A stretch of 64,000 nucleotides of DNA from Tenacibaculum sp. 190524A02b (GTDB lineage Bacteria; Bacteroidota; Bacteroidia; Flavobacteriales; Flavobacteriaceae): positions 372,001 to 436,000 of the forward strand of contig NZ_OZ038525.1 of NCBI RefSeq assembly GCF_964036645.1, in the 5' to 3' direction. The first letter of the stretch is position 1; every line of letters starts with the position of its first letter. Under the pieces are notes generated by a model. That model did not search any database and had not been told where the DNA came from. It saw only the letters and a program-made list of their open reading frames with translations. The position numbers and the translations under genes are program-made. This document shows, piece by piece, positions 47,483 through 55,923 of this stretch.

Positions 47483-47968
47483 ATGTTTACAGAATATACT
47501 AATTTACCTAATAACGCTAGAGTTTGGATTTACCAAGCTGATAGAGAATTTACTCAAGAAGAACACACACACATAAGTAATAAAGCTGTTGAGTTTATTA
47601 ATAACTGGACACGTCATGGTGATGATTTAAAAGGATCATTTACTATAAAATACAATCAGTTTTTAGTATTGGCAGTTGATGAAAGTTTTAATAATGTATC
47701 AGGTTGTTCTATAGATGCTTCTGTGCGTTTTGTGCAGGAAGTTGAAAAAGAATTGAATATCGATTTAATGGATAAAATGAATGTGTCTTTTAAAGATGGA
47801 GAAAATATTAATATCGTAAAACTATCTGACTTTCAAAAGTATGCTAAAGAGCAAAAAATAACACCAGAAACAATTGTTTTTAATAACATGGTGAATACCA
47901 AAGAAGACTTTGAAACAAAATGGGAAGTACAAGCAGAAGAAAGCTGGCACAAACGTTTTTTGGTATAA
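47483..47968 (+). CDS. Conserved Bacteroidota protein, often mislabelled ABC transporter ATPase
   Basis: 161 aa, no signal peptide. It resembles a family named ABC transporter ATPase in many Bacteroidota genomes, but I see no Walker A, Walker B or signature motif, so that name is not supported. Recognisable stretch: WIYQADREFT ... FINNWTRHGDDLKGSF ... GCSIDASVRFVQEVE. Function unknown. It precedes the NagZ fusion by about 40 bp and may be cotranscribed. Confidence 0.75.
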   Translation: MFTEYTNLPNNARVWIYQADREFTQEEHTHISNKAVEFINNWTRHGDDLKGSFTIKYNQFLVLAVDESFNNVSGCSIDASVRFVQEVEKELNIDLMDKMNVSFKDGENINIVKLSDFQKYAKEQKITPETIVFNNMVNTKEDFETKWEVQAEESWHKRFLV

Positions 47969-48007
47969 CTATTGATTTTAAAAAGGTATTATTTTAATAC
48001 AAATAAT

Positions 48008-50932
48008 ATGAGGAAAAAGATACTACTATTACTTACCGTTTTATTTTTTGCAAAGAATATACATGCGCAACAAGTAGACCCTTTAGAAGCTAAAAATGCA
48101 GAAGCGCAAACCATTTGGGTAGATAGCATTTTAAAAAACATGACTATTGATGAAAAAATAGGACAGTTATTTATGATGCAAGCCTATTCCAATAGAGATA
48201 AAGAGCATGAAGTATTTGTAAAAAAAATGATAAGACAGTATCATGTAGGAAACCTCATATTTATGCAAGGTACTCCAGAAAAGCAGGTTGTATTAAACAA
48301 TAAGTACCAAGAAACAGCCAAAGTACCTTTATTGATAGGTTTTGATGGGGAATGGGGCTTAGATATGCGTTTAAAAAACACGTATCGTTTTCCTTGGAAT
48401 ATGACGTTAGGAGCAGTTACTGATAATCAATTAATAGAGGAAACGGGAAAAAGAATAGGAGAACATTGTAAACGGGTAGGAATTCATATGAATTTTGCTC
48501 CAGTGGTAGATATAAATACCAATCCAAAGAATCCAATAATAGGAAACCGTTCTTTTGGAGAAAGTAAAGAAAATGTAACTCAAAAAGCAATCGCTTTTAC
48601 CAAGGGAATGCAAAGTGTAGGAGTTTTGGCTAATGCGAAACATTTCCCCGGACATGGAGATACAGCAACAGATTCACATTTAACTTTACCTACAGTAGAT
48701 TTTTCAGAAAAGAGACTTGATTCTATAGAGTTATATCCTTATAGAAAAATGTTTGATGCAAAAGTAGCAAGTGTTATGGTTGCGCATTTGAGCATGCCAC
48801 AGTTAGAAATAAATAAAGAACTTCCATCATCATTATCTAAAGCCATAGTAACAGACTTACTGAAAACTAAGTTAGGCTTTGAAGGCTTGGTAATTACAGA
48901 TGGGTTAAATATGAAAGGAGCAGCTAATTATAGTACACCTGCAGCCATAAATTTAGCTGCTTTCCAAGCAGGAAATGATTTACTGTTAATTCCTCAAGAT
49001 ATTCCTAATACAGTTAAGTTATTTAAGGAGGAGATAATAAATGGCAACTTAACAGAAGAAAGAATAAATATATCTGTAAGAAAAATACTAAAAGCAAAAT
49101 TTGTAGTAGGTTTAAATAATTTTCAACCAATAAAAGAGGAAGGTTTACAGAAAGATTTGCATAGACCTAAAGATGAGGTTTTACATAGAAAGTTGATTAA
49201 AAAAGCGATTACTGTTTTAAAAAATGATAAGGGAAATCTTCCTGTAAAAGAGTTAGATAAGCAAAAAATAGCTTATGTGCATTTAGGAGATGACAAAGGA
49301 AATGATTTTTATAAGATGCTTAAAAATTATGCAGATGTAAAAAAGGTATCAAGTAAAAATTTAGCAACTTTAAATAAAAAACTAAAAAAATATACTAAAG
49401 TCATAGTAGGTTTCCATAAATCAAATAAACACCCTTGGAAAGGGTATAAATTTACCAATAAGGAATTAGTTTGGCTACAAGAAATAGCAAGAAATAATAA
49501 TGTAATACTGTCAATATTTGCAAGCCCTTATAGCTTATTGCAAATAAAATCATTCACTAATATAGAGTCTGTTGTTGTGGCTTATCAAAATAGCGAATTA
49601 TCACAAGAATTAACTGCTCAGGCATTATTTGGAGCTTTTGAAATACAAGGTAAATTGCCAGTTAGTATTGGAGAAGAATTTAAATTAAATGAAGGAATAC
49701 TACTAAAACAGTTACAAGTTTTACAATATACAATTCCAGAAGAAGCTGGTATGTCTTCTGAAAGACTAGCGATAATAGATAAAAGAATAGATACTATTTT
49801 AAAAAAAAGAATGGCGCCAGGAGGTCAAATTCTAATCGCGAGACATGGTAAGGTAGTTGTTCATAAAAGTTTTGGATATCATACACATTTAAAAGAAAAG
49901 AAAGTTGAAAACTCTGATATTTATGATTTAGCATCGTTGACTAAAATCCTAGCATCTTTACCTATGATAATGAAGGCAGAAGAGGAAAAAAAGATCAGTC
50001 TTTTTTCTAGTTTAGGAGATGTATTGTCTAGATATGAAGATTCTAATAAAGATACTTTACTATTAAAAGAAATATTGTCTCATTATGGAAGATTACGTTC
50101 TTGGATTCCTTTCTATAAAAATACGCAGGATGAAAAAACTGGAAAAAATTTAGTTACTTATTACAGAAAAAAAAGATCAAAAAAATACAATATAAAAGTA
50201 GCTCGTAATTTATATATGGATAAGAGTTACAAGGATACTATATATAAACATATTGTAGAATCTGAACAACGAAGTAGAGTAGGGTATAAATACAGTGATT
50301 TAGGGTATTATATTTTTAAAGAAATTATAGAGGAAAAATACAAGCAACCTCTTAATAAGTTAGTAGATGAGTTTTTGTATAAGCCATTAGGAGCAAATAG
50401 AACTAGTTATTTACCATTAAAAAGGTTTAAAAAAGCTGAGATAGTTCCTACTGAAAAAGATCATTACTATAGAAATCAATTACTGAGAGGTTATGTGCAT
50501 GATATGGGAGCAGCTATGTTAGGTGGAGTAGGAGGTCATGCAGGTTTATTTGCTAATGCAAATGATGTAGCTAAGATTATGCAAATGTATTTACAATATG
50601 GAAACTATGGAGGAAAAGAATACTTTTCAGAAGAAACTGTAGATAAGTTTAATAAACGATATTATGCCCATAAAAAAGTTAGAAGAGGTTTAGGTTTTGA
50701 TAAACCACAAATAAGGCCTCAAGAAAAACCAACCTGTGGATGTGTGTCAGATAAGAGTTTTGGACATAGCGGATTTACAGGGACGTATACTTGGGCTGAT
50801 CCAGAAAGTGGAATATTATATGTTTTTTTATCTAATAGAGTATATCCAACTATGCGTAATAGAGGGTTAGTAAGAAGCAATATGCGTACTAAAATACAGG
50901 AAGATATTCAAAATGCTATTCTGTTGGAGTAG
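48008..50932 (+). CDS. NagZ-type GH3 beta-N-acetylglucosaminidase fused to a beta-lactamase-like serine hydrolase
   Basis: 974 aa from the ATG at 48008; the TTG at 47972 is rejected because the signal peptide MRKKILLLLTVLFFAKNIHAQ begins here. GH3 domain (30-370) with KHFPGHGDT at 211-219, catalytic His224 in DSHLTLP and nucleophile Asp298 in VITDGLN; a GH3 C-terminal-like domain (400-555); then a beta-lactamase/transpeptidase-like domain (580-974) with SLTK at 643-646, YSD at 762-764 and HSGFTG near 925. Periplasmic peptidoglycan turnover; the fusion is typical of Bacteroidota. The 3' end overlaps convergent plsC by 17 bp. Confidence 0.93.
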   Translation: MRKKILLLLTVLFFAKNIHAQQVDPLEAKNAEAQTIWVDSILKNMTIDEKIGQLFMMQAYSNRDKEHEVFVKKMIRQYHVGNLIFMQGTPEKQVVLNNKYQETAKVPLLIGFDGEWGLDMRLKNTYRFPWNMTLGAVTDNQLIEETGKRIGEHCKRVGIHMNFAPVVDINTNPKNPIIGNRSFGESKENVTQKAIAFTKGMQSVGVLANAKHFPGHGDTATDSHLTLPTVDFSEKRLDSIELYPYRKMFDAKVASVMVAHLSMPQLEINKELPSSLSKAIVTDLLKTKLGFEGLVITDGLNMKGAANYSTPAAINLAAFQAGNDLLLIPQDIPNTVKLFKEEIINGNLTEERINISVRKILKAKFVVGLNNFQPIKEEGLQKDLHRPKDEVLHRKLIKKAITVLKNDKGNLPVKELDKQKIAYVHLGDDKGNDFYKMLKNYADVKKVSSKNLATLNKKLKKYTKVIVGFHKSNKHPWKGYKFTNKELVWLQEIARNNNVILSIFASPYSLLQIKSFTNIESVVVAYQNSELSQELTAQALFGAFEIQGKLPVSIGEEFKLNEGILLKQLQVLQYTIPEEAGMSSERLAIIDKRIDTILKKRMAPGGQILIARHGKVVVHKSFGYHTHLKEKKVENSDIYDLASLTKILASLPMIMKAEEEKKISLFSSLGDVLSRYEDSNKDTLLLKEILSHYGRLRSWIPFYKNTQDEKTGKNLVTYYRKKRSKKYNIKVARNLYMDKSYKDTIYKHIVESEQRSRVGYKYSDLGYYIFKEIIEEKYKQPLNKLVDEFLYKPLGANRTSYLPLKRFKKAEIVPTEKDHYYRNQLLRGYVHDMGAAMLGGVGGHAGLFANANDVAKIMQMYLQYGNYGGKEYFSEETVDKFNKRYYAHKKVRRGLGFDKPQIRPQEKPTCGCVSDKSFGHSGFTGTYTWADPESGILYVFLSNRVYPTMRNRGLVRSNMRTKIQEDIQNAILLE

Positions 50933-51962
50933 CGCTTACTTTAGTATAAAGTAACACTAACAAAATACTAAAAGTAAAGTATAAAACAGCTGTATCCCAA
51001 TTAAAAGCTAGGTACATTAAAAAACTTTGGACAGTATAAAAAAATGGAAATAATATAATATTGAAACTAAATCTAAAAGTATCTATAAACTCAACTTCAT
51101 CTACTTTTTTTGAAAGTAACTTCCAAATAGTATAAGGAATAAAACTGTTTACAATTAATAAATACAATAAAGGTTTAAACCTTTCATTCTTAACTTTGCT
51201 ATTACTGCTTTTAATACTTTTTTGTTCTATAAGCTTATTAGTATAAACTACATCTGTAAAATCTACGTTCTGTTTGTTAAGTAGAGATAGTGTATTTTCA
51301 TAGTTATCATCATCATCAATATGTACGGTTAAATTTTCTAATTGTTTAGTAACTTCATTTTTTAAAAAATTAACAACTTCAGTTTTATTAGAGTTTTTAA
51401 AGTATGAATCTGTAGTAATAGATGTACCAAATGACAAAGCTATTTTAGCAGGGTAAGCAGAAGCGTTTTGATAGGTTATTCCAATAGGCACAATATGTAT
51501 AACAGTTTGTGGATTGTTTTCTAAAGTTTGAAAAATAATACGGGTAAACCCTTTACTCAAAGGTCTGATGGTTCTTTTTCTGTTGTGGCTTCCTTCAGGA
51601 AAAATTAAAAGTGTTTTATTGTTTTTTAGTATAGATTCACATTTATCAAAAATAGCTTGATTTTTTGAAAGCTGTTTTACACCATCTCTTATTCTATAAA
51701 TAGGCATCATACCTAATAAATCAAAAAAATAAGCAACTATTCTATTTTTAAACACAGCAGCCCTTACTAAAAAGTGCGTTTTACGCTTAATATGAGTAGC
51801 AATAAGAATAGGATCAATTAAGCCGTTAGGATGATTAGCCATAAAAAGTACAGCTCCTTTTTTAGGTATATTTTCAGTGCCTTTAACAATTATTTTTTTT
51901 GAATAAAAAAATAATCCTATTCTAATAAAAACTTTAAATAAAGAATATATTATACTACGCAT
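50916..51962 (-). CDS. 1-acyl-sn-glycerol-3-phosphate acyltransferase-like protein (PlsC domain)
   Basis: 348 aa. PlsC acyltransferase motifs NHPNGLID (43-50, the NHX4D box) and FPEGSHNRK (about 123-131). The C-terminal part (about 255-340) has two or three membrane helices. Transfers acyl chains to lysophosphatidate or a related acceptor. Overlaps the upstream symporter gene by 8 bp and the convergent NagZ gene by 17 bp. Confidence 0.9.
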   Translation of the reverse strand: MRSIIYSLFKVFIRIGLFFYSKKIIVKGTENIPKKGAVLFMANHPNGLIDPILIATHIKRKTHFLVRAAVFKNRIVAYFFDLLGMMPIYRIRDGVKQLSKNQAIFDKCESILKNNKTLLIFPEGSHNRKRTIRPLSKGFTRIIFQTLENNPQTVIHIVPIGITYQNASAYPAKIALSFGTSITTDSYFKNSNKTEVVNFLKNEVTKQLENLTVHIDDDDNYENTLSLLNKQNVDFTDVVYTNKLIEQKSIKSSNSKVKNERFKPLLYLLIVNSFIPYTIWKLLSKKVDEVEFIDTFRFSFNIILFPFFYTVQSFLMYLAFNWDTAVLYFTFSILLVLLYTKVSATPTE

Positions 51963-52878
51963 TTTTAACCTTTTTTCTTCCCCAGTAGGTAGCCAATGCC
52001 ATGCCTGAAAAAATATCCCAAACTCCCCAAAAAGCAGCCAATAAAGCCATGCCTCCTAATCCTTCAAAAAATGTGAAAATTAGTAATAGCCCAAGGCCTC
52101 CGTTTTGAATACCAGTTTCAATGGTAATAGTTTTTATATCAATAATATTTAGCTTAAATGCTTTTCCAGTGATATATCCAATGCAATATGCAAATATGTT
52201 ATGAAAAACTACTAATAAGAACACATGGTGTATATGATTTTTAAAGATAGACGCATTATCATACAAAGCAACTACAATAAGAATTAAGAAAAACACAACC
52301 GAAAAAGGTCTTAATACCGTGTTCATTTTTTTAGCCATTTCTGGATGATAATAATTTACCAACATGCCCAAAATAAGAGGTATGCCCAGTATTAATAAAA
52401 CAAGTTTTGTTAATTGATAAGGATTTAAAGCTACAGATTTTAAAATATTTTCTGTAGGAGGATATAAGCTAGCCCAAAAATGTAAATTAAAAGGAGTTAA
52501 TACAATACATATTAACGTAGCAAAAGCCGTTAAACTTATTGATAAAGCAGCATTACCTTTAGCCATTTTACTAAAGAAGTTAGACACATTACCACCAGGA
52601 CAAGCAGCAATTAACATCATTCCAAGAGCAAAACTAGGGTGTGGTTTGATTATAAGAATTAATAGGAATGTAAGGAAAGGGAGTAAGAAAAATTGAGATA
52701 ATATTCCAGCTATTAAAATTTTTGGAGCTTTTAGAATGCGTTTAAAATCACCTATTGTTAAGTCTAATGAAATCCCAAACATGATTATTGCTAAAGCAAT
52801 ATTTAAAATCCATAAAGCATCAGTATCATAGTTAATTCTAATAGAATCAATAGAAGCTTGATTAATGTTTAAAAGCAT
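51955..52878 (-). CDS. Bile acid:sodium symporter (BASS) family transporter
   Basis: 307 aa from the ATG at 52878; a GTG at 52896 would add six residues deeper in the upstream gene. Nine to ten membrane helices. Family signature LIAACPGGNVSNFFSKMAKGNAALSISLTAF (a sodium-site helix break) is clear, and ETGIQNGGLGLLL is the second broken helix. Substrate unknown; pantoate, pyruvate and sulfated steroids are transported by relatives. Overlaps the DUF4159 gene by 17 bp and plsC by 8 bp, so the three form one operon. Confidence 0.92.
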   Translation of the reverse strand: MLLNINQASIDSIRINYDTDALWILNIALAIIMFGISLDLTIGDFKRILKAPKILIAGILSQFFLLPFLTFLLILIIKPHPSFALGMMLIAACPGGNVSNFFSKMAKGNAALSISLTAFATLICIVLTPFNLHFWASLYPPTENILKSVALNPYQLTKLVLLILGIPLILGMLVNYYHPEMAKKMNTVLRPFSVVFFLILIVVALYDNASIFKNHIHHVFLLVVFHNIFAYCIGYITGKAFKLNIIDIKTITIETGIQNGGLGLLLIFTFFEGLGGMALLAAFWGVWDIFSGMALATYWGRKKVKNA

Positions 52879-53503
52879 ATTCAATAATGTTAGCACCCAT
52901 TTTTAAGGCTTTTTCCCTTATTTTTTGAGGATTGTTATGAACAGAAGCGTCTTCCCAGCCATCACTCAAATCACTTTCATGATCGTAGAAAATGATTAAA
53001 CGATTATTATAGAATATACCCAGTCCTTTAGGTGGTTTTTTATCGTGTTCATGAATTTTTGGTAATCCTTTAGGGAAAGAAAAAGTCTGATTGTATATAG
53101 GATGCGTAATAGGAATTTCCTGTAATTCCTTTGATGGAAATAACTTTTTCAACTCTTTACGTACATACTTATCCATTCCATAATTGTCAGATATATGTAA
53201 AAAACCACCAGAAATAAGGTAATTTCTAAGAGCTTCTATATCTTCATCACTAAAAAAAACATTTCCATGCCCAGTCATAAAAACAATAGGGTAGTTAAAA
53301 ATAGCATTATCATTTACAGCAACGGTTTGTGGTTCATTTTGTATTGATGTTTTACAATACTGATTGCTGAATTTTATTAGATTAGGTAATGCTGTAGGAT
53401 TTGCATACCAATCACCTCCGCCTTGATATTTTAAAGTAGCTATTTGTTGAGCACTAATTGAAATAGATAAAATCCAAAAAGTGAAAATGAATACGTATCT
53501 CAC
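52862..53503 (-). CDS. DUF4159 domain protein, exported
   Basis: 213 aa if begun at GTG 53503 (MRYVFIFTFWILSISISAQ, a signal peptide); a TTG at 53524 is the alternative and would add seven residues. DUF4159 family: GGGDWYANPTALPNLI, PIVFMTGHGNVFFSDEDIEALRNYL, GGFLHISDNYG, and HPIY ... GLPKIHEHDKKPPKGLGI. The fold resembles a glutamine-amidotransferase-like Rossmann domain; function unknown. First gene of the DUF4159-symporter-plsC operon. Confidence 0.85.
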   Translation of the reverse strand: MRYVFIFTFWILSISISAQQIATLKYQGGGDWYANPTALPNLIKFSNQYCKTSIQNEPQTVAVNDNAIFNYPIVFMTGHGNVFFSDEDIEALRNYLISGGFLHISDNYGMDKYVRKELKKLFPSKELQEIPITHPIYNQTFSFPKGLPKIHEHDKKPPKGLGIFYNNRLIIFYDHESDLSDGWEDASVHNNPQKIREKALKMGANIIEYAFKH

Positions 53504-53544
53504 TAAAATTAATTTAGATGACAAGATAGTAAAACCTAATTAAT

Positions 53545-53642
53545 AAAAAAACACCAGCTAAGTTAACTGGTGTTTCCTTTTTTCCCCTTAAGAAATTAAT
53601 ATACCGTTAAAATCTCTGTTACAGATGTTTGATGATTAATTC
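53545..53642 (-). ncRNA. Candidate small RNA B (about 95 nt)
   Basis: Predicted from its signals only: operator at 53677-53709, -7 box TATAATTG (53655-53648), start near 53642, terminator at 53575-53549. No ATG lies inside the predicted transcript; the tiny frame starting at 53659 would begin upstream of the start site. Expression unproven. Confidence 0.4.
53549..53575 (-). terminator. Minus-strand terminator of small-RNA unit B
   Basis: Stem AAACACCAG / CTGGTGTTT; read on the minus strand it ends in a run of seven T. It lies upstream of the DUF4159 gene. Confidence 0.8.
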
Positions 53643-53647
53643 CAAGA

Positions 53648-53709
53648 CAATTATACATTATTTATTTAGTTTTTGGGTTCGAAAACATCCATTCTGGACG
53701 TTTTCGAAC
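53648..53709 (-). promoter_or_regulatory. Operator and promoter of small-RNA unit B
   Basis: Near-perfect 33-bp palindrome: arms GTTCGAAAAC / GTTTTCGAAC around TCCA-TTC-TGGA (53677-53709). On the minus strand GTTC and GTCC recur 10 bp apart, as expected for the two helix-turn-helix units of one AraC domain. TATAATTG (53655-53648) follows 21 nt later. The whole arrangement repeats 271 bp away in unit A. Confidence 0.6.
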
Positions 53710-53761
53710 TAATTTTTATGTGTAATGTGTTTATTTTTAGAAGTATATAGTGGGTTTTGCA

Positions 53762-53912
53762 AAAAAAGAAAAACACCAATGAAAATATTGGTGCTTAAAG
53801 GTCTGTGCCCTTTCTTCTTCAATACTGAGAGAAATCTCTCAATAATATCTTTGTGATATTTTAATAATTAAAAACCCCTTCATATTCTTAATTATTAAAT
53901 TGAAAATGTATT
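53762..53912 (-). ncRNA. Candidate small RNA A (about 150 nt)
   Basis: Predicted from operator A, a perfect -7 box TATATTTG (53926-53919) and a terminator at 53793-53765. The transcript can fold: TTTAATAATTAA pairs with TTAATTATTAAA 16 nt later, then GAGA/TCTC, then the terminator. A 14-codon frame (MKGFLIIKISQRYY) starts in the first loop, so a regulated micropeptide is possible. Expression unproven. Confidence 0.4.
53765..53793 (-). terminator. Minus-strand terminator of small-RNA unit A
   Basis: Stem CACCAAT / ATTGGTG; on the minus strand followed by TTTTTCTTTTTTT. Confidence 0.8.
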
Positions 53913-53918
53913 ATGTCT

Positions 53919-53980
53919 CAAATATAGGGACTTAACTTAAAAATTGAGTTTTAAAACATCCATTCTGGACGTTTTCGGAC
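53919..53980 (-). promoter_or_regulatory. Operator and promoter of small-RNA unit A
   Basis: Shares AAAACATCCATTCTGGACG and TTTTCG with unit B; one outer arm is degenerate. On the minus strand GTCCGAAAAC is followed by GTCC, a 10-bp-period direct repeat. A perfect -7 box TATATTTG lies at 53926-53919, exactly 271 bp from its counterpart in unit B. Starts 13 bp after the 7TM-AraC stop codon. Confidence 0.6.
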
Positions 53981-53992
53981 TAATTAAGAGGG

Positions 53993-55171
53993 TTAAATGA
54001 ATAAGGTTTGATTATTTCTATAAGTAAATGGAGTAAGACCTGTATGCTTTTTAAAAACGGTAAAAAAAGTAGATTTTGAATTAAAACCAGATTCTAGGCC
54101 AATAGAGGCAATGGTGTAATTTTCATAATCAGGATTAAGAAGTAAGTTTTTAGCCTGTTCAACACGCATTTCGTTTATATAATCAATAAAACTTTTATTA
54201 GCTATGGTGTTAATAATTAAAGATAATGTGCTAGGACTTAAATCATAGTCTTCCGATAAATTTTGTAATGTGTATTTAGAGAGCAAAAACTTTTTTTCTT
54301 TTCTAATGAAAGAATCGATTTCAGAAAAAGATTCTCGATACCTTTCTTGTTGGTCTTTTGAAAGAGAAGAATCTGTTTCATTAATATCCAAAACTTGAGT
54401 AGTTGCTGAAACAGATGAAGGAGTTGTAGTTAACACTTTTCTTAAATGTTGTCTTTCTTTTAAAATACGAACTTGTTTTAGACCTTGATAACCTAACCAG
54501 TAAATTAAAATAGTGGTGTAAATTCGTAAAGGATAGTAAGAAAACATAAACCCTTGAAAGTTCAAGCTAACTTTAATAACTAATGCTGAAATCCATAATA
54601 TGTAACCAACCGCAGATAATTTAAAAAAAGTATTAATCCATTTTAAATTATCGTAAGATAAAATTTTTGCAAATAATTTCTCTCTTTTAAAAAGTATGTA
54701 GAAAGAATAAATGAACAGACTAATTGAAATAGTAAGGCTTACAATTTCTTCTATAGATGTATATTTTTCATAAATAAAATCTTGATATTCTGGATTATTT
54801 TGGCTTCCGTAGTAAAGAACAAAACTTATTTGAGCAATAATTGCAGATACAAATATGGGGATAATTATTTTTAAAATATTATATGTTTTTGAAGTAATAT
54901 TTAAGTAGTTAATTAAAAACATATATAAAAATGGCATAGCCATAAAGTGCCAAGGTATCTGGATATAGTCTAAAGCAAATTTATGCTGGAACAACTTGTT
55001 TTCTAAAATCCAAGATTGAAAATTATTTAAAGAGATAGATAAAATTAACATGTTTAAATAAAACATGCTTCTATCTTTACTGTTTTTTGAGAAAAACAAT
55101 ATAAAACAAAAAGCAAATCCGTGAAGGGCACTTATAAGGAGGAAAAGGTTAAAAAAGTCTGCGGTACTCAA
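53993..55171 (-). CDS. Membrane-anchored AraC-family regulator (7TM-HTH), TTG start
   Basis: 392 aa. About seven membrane helices (residues 5-230), linker, then an AraC-type double helix-turn-helix (about 285-388; VEQAKNLLLN, IASIGLESGFNSKSTFFTVFKKHTGLTPFTYR). The start must be the TTG at 55171: an in-frame TAA is directly upstream and the first membrane helix begins at residue 6, before the next Met. Two operator/promoter/small-RNA units follow immediately, so these are the likely targets. It lies between DUF4159 and rsmE. Confidence 0.88.
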   Translation of the reverse strand: MSTADFFNLFLLISALHGFAFCFILFFSKNSKDRSMFYLNMLILSISLNNFQSWILENKLFQHKFALDYIQIPWHFMAMPFLYMFLINYLNITSKTYNILKIIIPIFVSAIIAQISFVLYYGSQNNPEYQDFIYEKYTSIEEIVSLTISISLFIYSFYILFKREKLFAKILSYDNLKWINTFFKLSAVGYILWISALVIKVSLNFQGFMFSYYPLRIYTTILIYWLGYQGLKQVRILKERQHLRKVLTTTPSSVSATTQVLDINETDSSLSKDQQERYRESFSEIDSFIRKEKKFLLSKYTLQNLSEDYDLSPSTLSLIINTIANKSFIDYINEMRVEQAKNLLLNPDYENYTIASIGLESGFNSKSTFFTVFKKHTGLTPFTYRNNQTLFI

Positions 55172-55212
55172 TTAAATGTTGATTTTTATTGAGTTAAATA
55201 TACGAAAAAGAA

Positions 55213-55923
55213 TTATTGATGTAAAAAACTTATGTTTTGAACGGCATTTAATCCAGCAGTTTCTGTTCTTAATCTATTTTTTCCTAATGTTATAGGAAGA
55301 TAGTTTTCTTTTAAAGAAAGCTCAATCTCATCAGTACTAAAATCTCCTTCTGGGCCTATTAAAATTGTATAATGACTATTTACTTCAATTAAATCTTTTA
55401 AAAACTTTTTAGGAGAAGTTTCCTCACAATGGGCAATAAACAACTGATTTGTATCTTCTTTTTTTAAAAAATCAGAAAACTTTATAGGTTCATTAAGTTT
55501 TGGAAGTTTAAACTGTAAGGATTGTTTCATTGCAGATTGGATAATCTTTGATAACCTTTCAGTTTTTACAACTTTTCTTTCAGAGTTTTTACAGATGATC
55601 GGAGTAATTTCATCAATACCAATTTCTGTAGCTTTTTCTAAAAACCATTCAAGTCTATCGTTATTTTTAGTAGGCGCTATAGCTATATGTAAGTAGTAAG
55701 GTCTATTATTGTCTTTTTTTTCGATAGAAACTACATTTACCATGCATTTTTTATCATTTGCAATAGTAATAGCTACTTTGAATAATAAATTATTCCCATT
55801 AGTAATAAATAAAGTATCCCCTTCTTTTTTTCGTAAAACACGAACAATATGTCTACTTTCTTCTTTGTCAAAAGTAAAATGTTTGGTGTTTTCAGATATT
55901 TGACTGTTGTAAAATAATTGCAT
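55213..55923 (-). CDS. rsmE: 16S rRNA (uracil1498-N3)-methyltransferase RsmE
   Basis: 236 aa. Methylates U1498 of 16S rRNA in the 30S subunit. N-terminal PUA-like domain (ESRHIVRVLRKKEGD) and a SPOUT-type knot with LIGPEGDFSTDEIEL, LGKNRLRTETAGLNAV at the C terminus. Its ATG overlaps the upstream stop by one base (TAATG), so translation is coupled to the GNAT gene. Confidence 0.96.
   Translation of the reverse strand: MQLFYNSQISENTKHFTFDKEESRHIVRVLRKKEGDTLFITNGNNLLFKVAITIANDKKCMVNVVSIEKKDNNRPYYLHIAIAPTKNNDRLEWFLEKATEIGIDEITPIICKNSERKVVKTERLSKIIQSAMKQSLQFKLPKLNEPIKFSDFLKKEDTNQLFIAHCEETSPKKFLKDLIEVNSHYTILIGPEGDFSTDEIELSLKENYLPITLGKNRLRTETAGLNAVQNISFLHQ

Noticed and set aside
47483..47968. ABC transporter ATPase, the name often given to this family
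   Set aside because: No Walker A, Walker B or signature motif can be seen.
53597..53659. 20-codon frame MYNCLGINHQTSVTEILTVY in small-RNA unit B
   Set aside because: Its ATG lies upstream of or within the predicted -7 box, so the transcript would not contain it.
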